64,000 nucleotides of DNA. Origin: Raffaelea ambrosiae. Taxonomy: Eukaryota; Ascomycota; Sordariomycetes; Ophiostomatales; Ophiostomataceae. Position numbers and translations under genes: made by a program. Shown here piece after piece: positions 1 through 9,196 of the stretch (the first letter of the stretch is position 1; the number at the start of each line of letters is the position of its first letter). The DNA is taken from NCBI GenBank assembly GCA_002778195.1, contig PCDI01000006.1, positions 873,950-937,949 on the forward strand, written 5' to 3'. The notes beneath the pieces were generated by a model. It worked only from the letters and a program-made list of their open reading frames with translations. It was not told where the DNA came from and ran no database searches.

Positions 1-1
1 C

Positions 2-775
2 ACCCTCGCCTATGCCTACACCACCTTCCACATCCCCGAGAGCGTCTCCTACGAGGAAGCCGCCACCATTCCCCTGGCGGCCCTCACTTCGGTCTTTGCT
101 CTGCACCGCAAGCTGTCTCTTCCCGTGCCCTGGGCGCCGGCCACCGAGCCCCTGCCGCTGGTCATCTATGGCGCCTCCACGGCCATCGGCACCTATGCCA
201 TCCAGCTGGCCCGCCAGAGCAACATCCATCCCATCCTTGGCGTGGCCGGCTCTTCATCCGACATCGTTCAAGGCCTGCTGGATGCCTCCAAGGGCGACGC
301 CGTCGTGGACTACCGCCTGGGCGAGGACGCTGTTGTCAAGGGCATCCAGGACGCGCTGGCCAAGGCCTCCAAGACCCTGGGCAGCTCGTCCCCCTTGAAG
401 CTCCTGCACGCCTACGACCCGGCCGAGGGCTACAAGACGCTGGCCAAAGTCCTCGATCACGGTGCTCAGCTGGCCGTCGTCAATGCTTTTCTCGACTACG
501 GCCCGATTGAAGAGGGCGGTCGCGTCCAAGTGCACAAGGTCAGCGTGGGCGAGGCGCACACGGGCCCGCCGGCTGACAAGGATCTGGCATACGTCTTCTC
601 GCGGTACTTTGGACGGGCTCTGCAGGAGGGCGTGTTCCAGGGACACCCACACAAGGTAGTGCCGGGCGGGCTGGATGTGGTGGGCCAGGTGCTCCAGGAT
701 CTGCAGGCCGGCAAGGCGCACGGATTCAAGTACGTGGTCCGAATCGCGGATACCAAAGGCATCAGCAACCTGTAA
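2..775 (+). CDS. Quinone-reductase-like MDR oxidoreductase, 3' part only
   Basis: The window opens inside this gene. The frame is open from base 2 and ends at TAA 773-775, giving about 257 C-terminal residues. It reads as a zinc-independent medium-chain dehydrogenase/reductase of the enoyl-reductase/quinone-oxidoreductase type. The segment YEEAATIPLAALTSVFALH is the usual end of the catalytic domain, and VIYGASTAIGTYAIQLAR is the Rossmann nucleotide-binding turn (family pattern GAxxxxGxxAxQ). The C-terminal half, with HKVVPGGLDVVGQVLQDLQAGKAHG, matches the family ending where the substrate domain closes. Such enzymes reduce C=C or quinone substrates with NADPH; the substrate cannot be told from this part. 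The gene is convergent with the next one. The upstream exons lie outside the window, so total length and intron number are unknown. Confidence 0.8.
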   Translation, partial: TLAYAYTTFHIPESVSYEEAATIPLAALTSVFALHRKLSLPVPWAPATEPLPLVIYGASTAIGTYAIQLARQSNIHPILGVAGSSSDIVQGLLDASKGDAVVDYRLGEDAVVKGIQDALAKASKTLGSSSPLKLLHAYDPAEGYKTLAKVLDHGAQLAVVNAFLDYGPIEEGGRVQVHKVSVGEAHTGPPADKDLAYVFSRYFGRALQEGVFQGHPHKVVPGGLDVVGQVLQDLQAGKAHGFKYVVRIADTKGISNL

Positions 776-1093
776 ATGAACATGACCGCAATGAGAAGAA
801 GGTCCCAAGTTGGAGGCACACAAAAACATAGGACAGAAAAAACAGGCTGCCCTGAACATTTTGACTAGAGGCTGGTTTCAGATACAGAAAGAGCCATAAA
901 ACCTTGATTTTTTCACAAAGACGGAACAGGCGTTCCTTAAAACCCCGAACTTTTCCCTCGTGGCTTGCTATATTGCCCCCTAGACCATAATTCTCCGATG
1001 GGCGTGGGGAGATACCTCCACCTGCTTCCTCCATGGGACATCACGGTCTTGCCGAGCAGCCTGAAACTTCCCGAGTCCTCGTTGCAATCCGTC
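776..1093. other. Convergent 3' spacer
   Basis: This 318 bp spacer lies between the stop codons of two genes that point at each other. It must hold both 3' UTRs. I see no further gene in it. Confidence 0.6.
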
Positions 1094-3271
1094 TTATTGC
1101 CTAGGTCTCCCGCCAAGGAAAGAGAGTGTTTGCTGGTGTCCAGATATAGAAATCGCGGATGACAGCCCGGGTGTATTGACCAGGCTGCTGCCAGGCATTG
1201 CGGGTTGACTTGGTTGCTGCCGTGCTTGGTGTCCAATCGACTGGAGCCACTGGCGGCCTCGTTGCCACACGGTGTCGTTTTCCAGAACGCGATTCAGATG
1301 GAGTTGCTTCATTCCTCTCATATACTGACCAAAAGCGTCGAGCTTGGCCACTATCTCCCCCGCCGTGTTGTGTCCATCGTAAACGTACATGTACAAAACA
1401 GCACTCATGTATTCAATCGGACGCACCAACTCGGGGCCCTGTCGTGGATGTGTCTTGAGCGAAAGCCCAACACTCCTGAGGAGAGACGTGAACCTTCCGT
1501 AGAGAAAATCATAATGAGGATTATGCTCTCTCCACCATCCCCGATTACGGGCTCTCCATTCGCCAATATTCCACGTCAAGCATGACGTGTTGTGCGGTCG
1601 TTGAAGACCAAGACACAGGATCATATGGTCCATTAGCATGGCTTGCTCAACGCTGAACCGGATGATGGCTACCGCGTCTTTCTGGTTGGCGCTGTTGAAA
1701 TAGTCAACTGTGCTAATGTCAGGGCTGCTGCCAGACATACTGGTGTCCGATTCCGCCGTGGTCCGGCTTGCCATATTGCCATCCATGTTGATGTTGACAT
1801 AATCCCCCTCCAGGGAGGTAGCAGAATCGACGTCGAGACCGCTGTCAGCACCGACGCGGGCATCTCCATTTGCAGAGGAGGTATCCGCATGGGGGTGGAA
1901 GGTGCTCTTAATGAAGCTGTAACGTTCATCCCCGCAAGCCGGCTGAACTGTCTGAGCAGTAGCAGCACACATCGCTAGGAAGCTCCGCAAGTCCGAATCT
2001 TGGCTGATGCCCCAAATCCCCGCGCAGCACTCGCGGAAGATCGCAATCGTCCTGCTGACACTCTGTTGGTAGTGTGGCGCGATAGCAGCACTTGTCCGCT
2101 CTCCGTCGACCTCGATGAAGTCGGAGTCGATTGGCCGAACGTGGGCATCCTCAAAGAAGAAGGGATGGAAAGGCGAAGGACCGCGGTTCAGACCAGATGG
2201 TGGCTTCTCCTCAGATGTGACTTCCTCAAGAAAATTCCAGCGCTCTGCAAAGCAGACGAGCGGTATGCCGTTGCGGACACATCCGGGCTTCTGCCACTCG
2301 TCGTCTTCTTTTGCAAATGAGAAGTGCTGGCCATCGCTGACATTGCGGGACAGTTTTGGATCGCATGCCTCCCAGATAGCCCGGCAGAAGTTGTTGTAAG
2401 CCTCCGTCTGCTGTGTTGTTGGATTGGTCGGCTGCAAAGGTTTTCTCGCCACAGTATTCTCTGATTCGCTTCTCTCGACAAGCAGGTCGCTGTTCGTGGA
2501 CGTCAGAGTCGCGATCACGGTACCAATAAAGGCCGAGCTGAAAGCACAGCTAGGGCTTCTGGGGCTGGACCCCGCAAGCGGTAGGTACCGGTCTGTCAAA
2601 GCGGACCGTGGGTAGTTGAACATTGGATCCACAAGCCATCCGTCGGGATAACTGGCGTTTGTAACTAGGGTAGCCGCAACAGATTCGCCAATGGCATCCA
2701 GGAGTTGGTTGACACGGAGACCATCATGAAGCTTTCCACCCAGTTCAAATTCGAATGTAGGGATGCCATGACAAAAGAGAAGAATCAAGAGGTTTCCCCC
2801 AGGAATGGTCCGGGCCTTCGCTGAGGCTTCAGAGACCTGTACGAGGAACTCTTTGACGATTTTGCTTTGGTCTACCACTGTAACGGGCGTGAAAAGCTGC
2901 CTTCCAAGCATATTCTGGCTCAAGACAACCTTTCTGTGCCCAAGGCGATCTCCGTAGAGGTAAGAACCATATTTCCGTACCAGCTCCCTTGGGTCCTATG
3001 ATATTCGTTAGAGAAAGTTCAGCGACGTGGTAAATAGGGGGCCAGATCAACTGCATACCGCAGCGGTGAGCCATGTTTGTCGGGCACCGAGGCCCTTGTA
3101 TAGATAGTTGTGCGCATATAGGTCCGAAACAAACGACCCGTCCCAGCTTGGACTTGCCATGGCGTAGTTTGGATGGGCGGCAGCGACGATGAACGTGTTC
3201 TCCCGAATCACAGGAGGACAGTTCGTCACAAACGGCGCAGGAACCGTACTTGGATCTGGAGGCGCCGACAT
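1094..3271 (-). CDS. Caspase-fold-like fungal protein, possibly catalytically dead
   Basis: Two exons, 3271-3059 and 2995-1094, flank a 63 bp intron (donor GTATGC, acceptor ATAG) and give 704 residues. Joining them yields an unbroken N-terminal block (GLGARQTWLTAADPRELVRK) that I recognise from an uncharacterised fungal family with a caspase/C13-like core. Exon 2 then has LLILLFCHGIP, like the strand ending in the catalytic His-Gly of caspase-fold peptidases. The next conserved strand reads TLVTNASYPDGW. Where relatives, as I remember them, have a Cys-Tyr-Ser-Gly-Gly-Trp-type turn, this protein has Ser-Tyr-Pro-Asp-Gly-Trp. The C-terminal 400 residues carry no domain I know. The role is unknown. 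The start ATG at 3271 was chosen because it follows the last in-frame upstream option closely and begins MSAPPDPST. Shares a divergent promoter with the HAD gene. Confidence 0.6.
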
Positions 3272-4078
3272 GGTAGCTGAAATGATCGGCAATGATACGA
3301 GTAGCAAATCACCAATATAAAATACTAGTCACACCCCAAAAAGAAGCAAGTTGAAACGCCAAGTACGTGTAGTCGCAAGGTGGAAGATGCGGATTGTTAT
3401 GCGAAACAAAACAATTCGACCCGGCTCTTAATATTTGCTTGTCTTGTGGGGTCATTCGTCCGCACGAAAAGTGTGATGCACGGAGTTGACATGAAGCCAA
3501 CATATATGACATAACTGACCCGTCATCGTGTGGCCTGGCGTACATTCTGCCGTTACTTCTCCTGATAGGACCGCAACCGCACTGTAGAAGTTGGCCCGTT
3601 TATTCACGGCAGACAATATATCAATTCTAGATAAAAGACCACATAAGCCATGCGCTATTTACGGGCCATATGCTGTTGCTCCCTTATAGTTCACGACGGT
3701 CGCTCCCTTGCCTGTTCCTGTATCCCTCGACCCGCATCGAGGTTGATGTCAGGAACAACTGACGATGCTAGGGAAACGTGACCCGACACGTGACTATTCT
3801 AAACGACATCGCCCCCTCCCCCCCCCTTCGGTCGAAAACCTGTATTTTTTTTGCCGTGATTCCCAACGACGACTTTTTCCCCGACCGGCGGCTTACGGAC
3901 AAAAGATACAGCGGTCATAGTGAGCCCAAACCTCCTGGACACTATCTTGATTTGCAGCCAAGGTCCGACATTTTCTCTGCGTTCCAGCCCAAGCCGACTG
4001 GTGCCTTGCGATAGCCAGCCCCGTAAAGCCCATAAAACCCTCACATCTGTCTTGCCCCTCCATTTATTTCTACAGACC
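3272..4078. promoter_or_regulatory. Divergent promoter region
   Basis: This 0.8 kb region separates the caspase-like gene (-) from the HAD phosphatase gene (+) and must carry both promoters. It contains a CACGTG hexamer near 3787 with a related ACGTGAC just before it, and a pyrimidine run near 3812-3828 typical of fungal promoters. No gene seen. Confidence 0.4.
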
Positions 4079-4885
4079 ATGGCATCGTCTTCCGCGACGA
4101 ATGGCGACGTGGCCCGCCCGGCCATGGCGACCAACCCCAAGTTCATCTTCTTCACCGACTTTGACGGCACCATTACGCTGCAGGACACCAATGACTGGAT
4201 GACGGACCACCTGGGCTTTGGCGAGGCGCTGCGGCGCCAGGGCAACGAGGACGTGCTGCAAGACCGGCGCACCTTCCGTGACTCGTTCCAGGAGATGATG
4301 GACTCGATCACGACGACGCCCTACAGCGAGTGCATCGCGCTGCTCAAGAAGAACATTGCCATCGACCCGCACTTCCAGGCGTTCTTTGACTGGGCCGACC
4401 GCAGCAACGTGCCGATTGTCGTGCTGAGCGGCGGCATGCGCCCGGTCATCCACGGGCTGCTGAGCCACTTTCTCGGCGAGGCGGCCGTCGACCGGCGGCT
4501 GCAGATTGTGAGCAACAACGTGGCGCCCAAGCCGGGCAAGACGCAGGACGAGATGTGGTCGGCGCCCAACGGCTGGCAGCTGGTGTACCACGACGACAGC
4601 TCCTTTGGCCACGACAAGTCGCTCGAGATCCGCAAGTACTCGCACCTGCCCGCGGACCAGCGGCCGGTGATCTTCTATGCGGGCGACGGCGTGTCGGACC
4701 TGTCGGCGGCGCACGAGGCGGACCTGATGTTTGCCAAGGCCGGGCGCGATCTGGTGACGTTTTGCGAGCGGGAGAATGTGCCGCACACGCAATTCCGCGA
4801 CTTTGGCGACATTGCCAAGACGGTCGAGGACATTGTGGAGGGGCGGACGACGATCGCAGCCGTGATGGACAAGCCAAGCCAGTGA
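4079..4885 (+). CDS. HAD-superfamily phosphatase (PSPase/DKMTPP-like)
   Basis: Single exon, 268 residues. Motif I is FTDFDGTIT with the nucleophile and acid Asp at residues 27 and 29. Motif II is VVLSGG, and motif IV is GDGVSDLSAA at residues 202-211, which binds Mg2+. The spacing and the DFDGTI start place it in HAD subfamily IB, close to phosphoserine-phosphatase-like and 2,3-diketo-5-methylthio-1-phosphopentane phosphatase-like proteins. The true substrate is unknown; fungal members are often only annotated as phosphoserine phosphatase-like. It has no signal peptide, so it is probably cytosolic. The frame stays open upstream of 4079 but without an earlier ATG, and 4079 sits in a good context (ACCATGG), so this start is preferred. 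Confidence 0.88.
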   Translation: MASSSATNGDVARPAMATNPKFIFFTDFDGTITLQDTNDWMTDHLGFGEALRRQGNEDVLQDRRTFRDSFQEMMDSITTTPYSECIALLKKNIAIDPHFQAFFDWADRSNVPIVVLSGGMRPVIHGLLSHFLGEAAVDRRLQIVSNNVAPKPGKTQDEMWSAPNGWQLVYHDDSSFGHDKSLEIRKYSHLPADQRPVIFYAGDGVSDLSAAHEADLMFAKAGRDLVTFCERENVPHTQFRDFGDIAKTVEDIVEGRTTIAAVMDKPSQ

Positions 4886-5785
4886 AGCCAGCCCCGGGAT
4901 CGTATGAAAAACAAAAAAAAGAATGAAAAAAGTCGCATTGGCCGTCCACCGTGGATCGGATCAAAATGGGAGAGATCACGTTCTGCAACTCTGTCTGCGT
5001 TCATGTTTTGTCGTGTTTTGTTCTAGACTTCATATGGTCGAGGGTTTCGGAAACACAGATTTGGCGTCTGGGGGTCCTTTCAACAGGCACAGTTCCTGGA
5101 TAGATCATTCTTTCCATATAAAGGGGGAAACATAGGGAGGAAGCATTAGAAACAGACGCCATGGAACACGCAGGACGGGTTTCGCATATAGATTATTCGT
5201 TTTTGCACCAGGACGAGCAAAGGACGAGGGGAAATAAAGTATGATGAGTCCGTGGTAAAAAGACGAAATCACTCGAAATTTATATTTTGGGGGTTTAGAC
5301 TAAACCCTTATATTATAATGATCCTCGAGGGCCAGCTGACATATGCAAGTCACTTTTCGTTCTCGCTTTTGTCTTTTTTTCCCTTTGTCATTTTTCCTTC
5401 TTCTCTAAACCTTTCTCCAACAGTACAATGTCTCAATAAAGTCCGGAACGACGTTGTAAAGCCATTGGCTACATTCATTCTGTTGACGCGCGTACCTTAT
5501 TTTGGGAGTCGTGTGCTATTTTCATTAGAGTCACGACTATGTAGAATAGCGGAATCCCACCCGAATTAAGAGAAACTATAGAGGCACAGAATATGATAAG
5601 CAGGGACGAGATAAAGTCAAGAGCCAAAAAAAAAAAACCAATGGCCAATAGCAACACACGCGGCTTCGATGTCGTGCTTGTCTCGGCAAATGCCGATATG
5701 GGAGTTGCATCATTGCGTGCTCGAAAGGCGCAAGACGCGGGGGAGATACAGATATACAAGATTCACCTACAGATCAGTATAAAGA
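4886..5785. other. Spacer between HAD and TauD genes
   Basis: This 0.9 kb AT-rich region holds the 3' UTR of the HAD gene and the promoter of the dioxygenase gene. I see only short chance ORFs and A-runs (for example near 5627). No gene supported. Confidence 0.45.
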
Positions 5786-7017
5786 ATGCAAAACGTCGGA
5801 TCCTCAGAGGAGAATGCAAAAGCAGCCATAGACAAAGAACAAACAGAACAGAGCACAATGCCGTCCTTGGAGTCCCAACCTCTGCGCAGCGATGTCAAGA
5901 CGGACAAGTATCCCGAGCCTCTGGCGCTCTCGGGTGCTCTGGACGGCCTCGATTTCATCGAAGTGACGCCCGTCATTGGCCGCGAATATCCCCGTGTGAA
6001 TCTGGTCGATGACATTATCCGCGCTGAGAATTCGGATGCCCTGCTGCGGGATCTTGCCATTACCAGTGAGTGAAAGAGGAGCTGTACTTTTTTTTTTTTT
6101 TTCTCCTGATTTGCACTAACATCACCCTCCCAGTCTCCCAGAGAGGCGTCGTCTTCTTCCGCTCGCAGGACAACCTCACCGATGACCTGCAAAAGGAATT
6201 CGTCCAGCGGCTGGGCCAGCTCAGCGGCAAGCCCGCCGAGTCCACTCTGCACATCCACCCGACCATCAACAACACGAGCGAGTTTGGCGTCGACGACGAG
6301 GAGATCAGCCTCATCTCGTCCAAGGGCTTCAAGGCCGTGTCGTCCTCGTCCTCGTCGATTTCCAGGGACCGGGACGATCGCCGCTGGGGCGCCGCCTCGT
6401 GGCACAGCGACATCCAGTTTGAAGAGCACCCGGCCGACTACACGAGCCTCCGGCTGACGCAGCTGCCGGCGGGCACGGGCGGCGACACGCTCTGGGCCTC
6501 GGGCTACGAGCTGTACGACCGCTTCAGTGAGCCCTACCAGCGGTTCCTGGAGGGGCTCAGCGCGACGTATGCCGGAACCGGGTTTGTGCGGCTGGCCAAG
6601 GAGAAGCCGGACAAGGTGCAGATCCACCGGGGGCCCCGGGGCCACCCGCGCAACGTCGGCGCCGACCTGACGGCCGTGCACCCGGTGGTGCGCACCAACC
6701 CGGTGACGGGCTGGAAATCGATCTTTGCCATTGGCAATTTCCCCGTGCGCATCAACGAGCTGAGTGCGCGCGAGAGCCGGGAGCTGCTGGACACGCTCTA
6801 CAAGCGGATCCTGGAGAACCACGATCTGCAGGTCCGGTTCAAGTGGCAGAACAAGAACGACATTGCCATCTGGGACAACCGCAGCGTGTTCCATTCGGCC
6901 ACCAACGACTACGACCGCCTGGGCGACCGTGCCGGCCATCGTGCCGTGGGCATCGGCGAGAAGCCGTACCTCGATCCCCGGAGCCACTCGAGGACGATTG
7001 CCCTGGGTGGGTATTAG
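5786..7017 (+). CDS. TauD/TfdA-type Fe(II)/2-oxoglutarate dioxygenase
   Basis: Exons 5786-6065 and 6134-7017 are joined across a 68 bp intron (GTGAGT ... CCCAG), giving 387 residues. The frame is restored exactly: AIT, then ISQRGVVFFR. The iron ligands of the taurine dioxygenase fold are visible: His184 and Asp186 in WHSDIQFEEHP, and the distal His362 in GHRAVGIG, followed by an Arg that usually grips 2-oxoglutarate. The TDxRS-like middle and IWDNRSVFHSATNDYD segment are typical of fungal TauD proteins, which hydroxylate taurine, alkylsulfonates or related compounds. The substrate is not predictable. A second ATG at 5858 (MPSLESQPL) would give 363 residues and is an equally fair start. A serine run near residue 164 is an insertion in this protein. 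Confidence 0.88.
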
Positions 7018-7361
7018 TTCATGTATGATTATGTACGTAAATGGTTGGAAAATAAAAAATAAAAAAAACCCCATAATCGCTGCCAAAATTGATAGGGGCG
7101 AATGTTTTAGCAGCGGACGTGAAGTGGTCAAAATTGTCATGCAAAATAAGCGCCAATCTCTAGTACTTTATTCAAACATGTGGCTTTTCGTCCATACCCC
7201 CTTTTTATTCACATGGGTAATGCAGCGGAAATATATACTACAAAACGTCTATTCTAACGGAACAGGTTTGAGGGACAAGCGGGTTGGAGAAACATCCTCT
7301 ACATCAGTTCTTCCGTTCTGGTCGAATGCTACCCCTTTTTTTGGTTTGCCCTTTTGTTCGA
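7018..7361. other. Convergent 3' spacer
   Basis: This 344 bp AT-rich spacer lies between the ends of the TauD gene (+) and the intradiol dioxygenase gene (-). It holds both 3' UTRs. Nothing else seen. Confidence 0.5.
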
Positions 7362-8520
7362 TTAGGAGCGGCTCGGGGGGCTGCCGCCGCCGCCGCCGCC
7401 ACCACCACCGCCGCTAGAGTTGGGGTTGGATTCGCCACCGCTCTCGTAGTAAAAGGCCGCCGGGGTGACAGACTGCGAGAGGGTGTTGTTGATGCCAAAG
7501 GCCAGCCAGGCCAGCAGGCCGTCGGCGAGGGTCTCGCCCAGCATGGTGTACTCCATGACGGGGTCGACGCCGTCGGTGGCGGTCTCCTCGGCCAGGATGG
7601 AATCGTCGGCGTTGGCGGTGAGCTCCTGGGTGTTGGTGTTGTAGGGGCTGGCCAGCTCGACCTGGGAGATGAGGTCCTGGTCGAAAAAGACCTGGCCGAC
7701 GTGGCTGGCATAGGTTTCGGTGGCGCCGAGGGTGTGGTTGGCCAGCTCCGTGCTGTTGGCATGGACCATGACGTGGATGTGCGTGGCGCGGCTGGTGTAG
7801 TGGCCCGGGAAGATGGACGTGAACTGGGCCACGCCGTCGGCATCGGTCGCCTGGATGCCGCGCAGGAACGTCTTGTCGATGTTGGCCTCGTCGGACGAGT
7901 CGCCGTTGCCGCTGGCCACGATGCCCGAGTACACGCCCGTGGCGTTGCAGTGCCACATCTCCAGGTAGACATTGGGCACGGGCTCGCAGGTGTTGACGTC
8001 GATCACCTGGTAGTCGAGGGAGATGGCGACACCCTCCTGGTCCTCGACAATGTTGTTCCGCACATACTCGCCGCCGACGTCTGTTTCTCGCCGATTAGCA
8101 AACTTCATGGAAGCGAAGGCAAAAGGAAGCCGGGGGGGGGGGACACTCACAATACGGCCCCTGGGTCACCTCGGGCGTCAGGATGCACGAGTGGTTGCCC
8201 GCGAACAGAGAGTTCGGGTCCGTGCTGCAAATCGCCCCCGTCTGGTTGTGGGTGGTGTTGAGGACGGTGTCGATGTCGCGCGCAAAGTGGCCGCGCTTCC
8301 TCAGGCGAGCAGCGTCGACCATGTTCTGCCGGCGCTGGATGTTGCGCTTCTCAACGCCGCGGGCCCTGAGCTTCTCGGTGCAGTGCGCCAGCGAGTTCCG
8401 CTTGACGCTCCTGAGAAAGCTGCGACGTTCCGCTGCCTCTTCGGCCACATTGTGGCCCGGGTGGGCCGAGCCCACGGCGCCGAACAAGGCGATGGCATAG
8501 AGAACATTTGTGAAATGCAT
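7362..8520 (-). CDS. Secreted intradiol ring-cleavage dioxygenase
   Basis: Exons 8520-8151 and 8080-7362 give 362 residues after removal of a 70 bp intron (GTGAGT ... ACAG). The splice rebuilds the family block TQGPYYVGGEYVR. An N-terminal signal peptide (MHFTNVLYAIALFGAVGSAHP) predicts secretion. The non-heme Fe(III) ligands of the intradiol family are probably Tyr174 (GVYSG), Tyr218 (PGHYTSR), His224 and His226 (THIHV). Extracellular fungal members cleave catechols such as those released from lignin or plant phenolics. The C-terminus ends in a Gly-rich tract of about ten glycines followed by SPPSRS, with an NSS glycosylation site before it. A basic stretch after the signal peptide (LRARGVEKRNIQRR) could be a pro-region with dibasic sites. 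Confidence 0.92.
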
Positions 8521-9196
8521 GGCGGGAGAAAGAGAAGGACAGTGGGTTGAAGAAGGGGAGATTTCAAGAGGCTGTGTCTGGATGGCACGCGGGAGAACGG
8601 AACGAGTGGCTTCTGCTGGACATCTTCAAGACATTTTCCAGACGTAGTCCTGCTGTCCTTTTATATGTGATTTCATCTATTCATCTCAGAAGCATGCCCT
8701 TGCGATGAAGGGGTTTGCCAAGACTCTACGAACAGTAGATGACGCGTTGCTTGTGTATACCCGCATGCACAGTGCACCACTCAATCAAGAGACGTTGTGC
8801 TTTCAACAGTGTTTGTTTTTATTGAAATGGGATGGAAAAGCGTCCATCCCTAAACTCAGATGTATATTCCTTGGAGCATACTAGGTTCTCTATGACAAAA
8901 TAGACCAAAAAAAGGCGTGAAATCTCGCGGAAACGTATTGAACCGAGAGAAAGGTGAAGTAAAAGGGAAAGCAATAAGAGAATAGAAGAACGAAAAAAAA
9001 AGAAGAAAAAAAAAGAAAGAAAGAAACGTTCTATAGGGGATTCCTCCGGTAAGTCTATAAGTCTATCGATGGTTTTTGTTGTTGTATCATGAGATCGTTT
9101 TGTGTTGGGAGAGTCTCCTCCAGCGAAGCATTAAAGGAAAGAGAGTAGGACAATTAGCAAAGCCCCTGCTGAGGGAAAAGTATGGGACTCCTTTCT
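8521..9196. promoter_or_regulatory. Promoter of the intradiol dioxygenase and 3' end of the MFS gene
   Basis: The region contains the 5' flank of the intradiol gene and the 3' UTR of the upstream MFS gene, both on the minus strand. A purine-only tract (A/G runs) lies at about 8994-9028. No gene seen. Confidence 0.4.

Noticed and set aside
3920..4078. N-terminal extension of the HAD phosphatase
   Set aside because: The upstream open frame has no ATG, and the family begins at the conserved FFTDFDGT region shortly after ATG 4079.
5767..7140. 457-codon minus-strand ORF opposite the TauD gene
   Set aside because: It has no domain, and the plus strand encodes a full dioxygenase with iron ligands in place.
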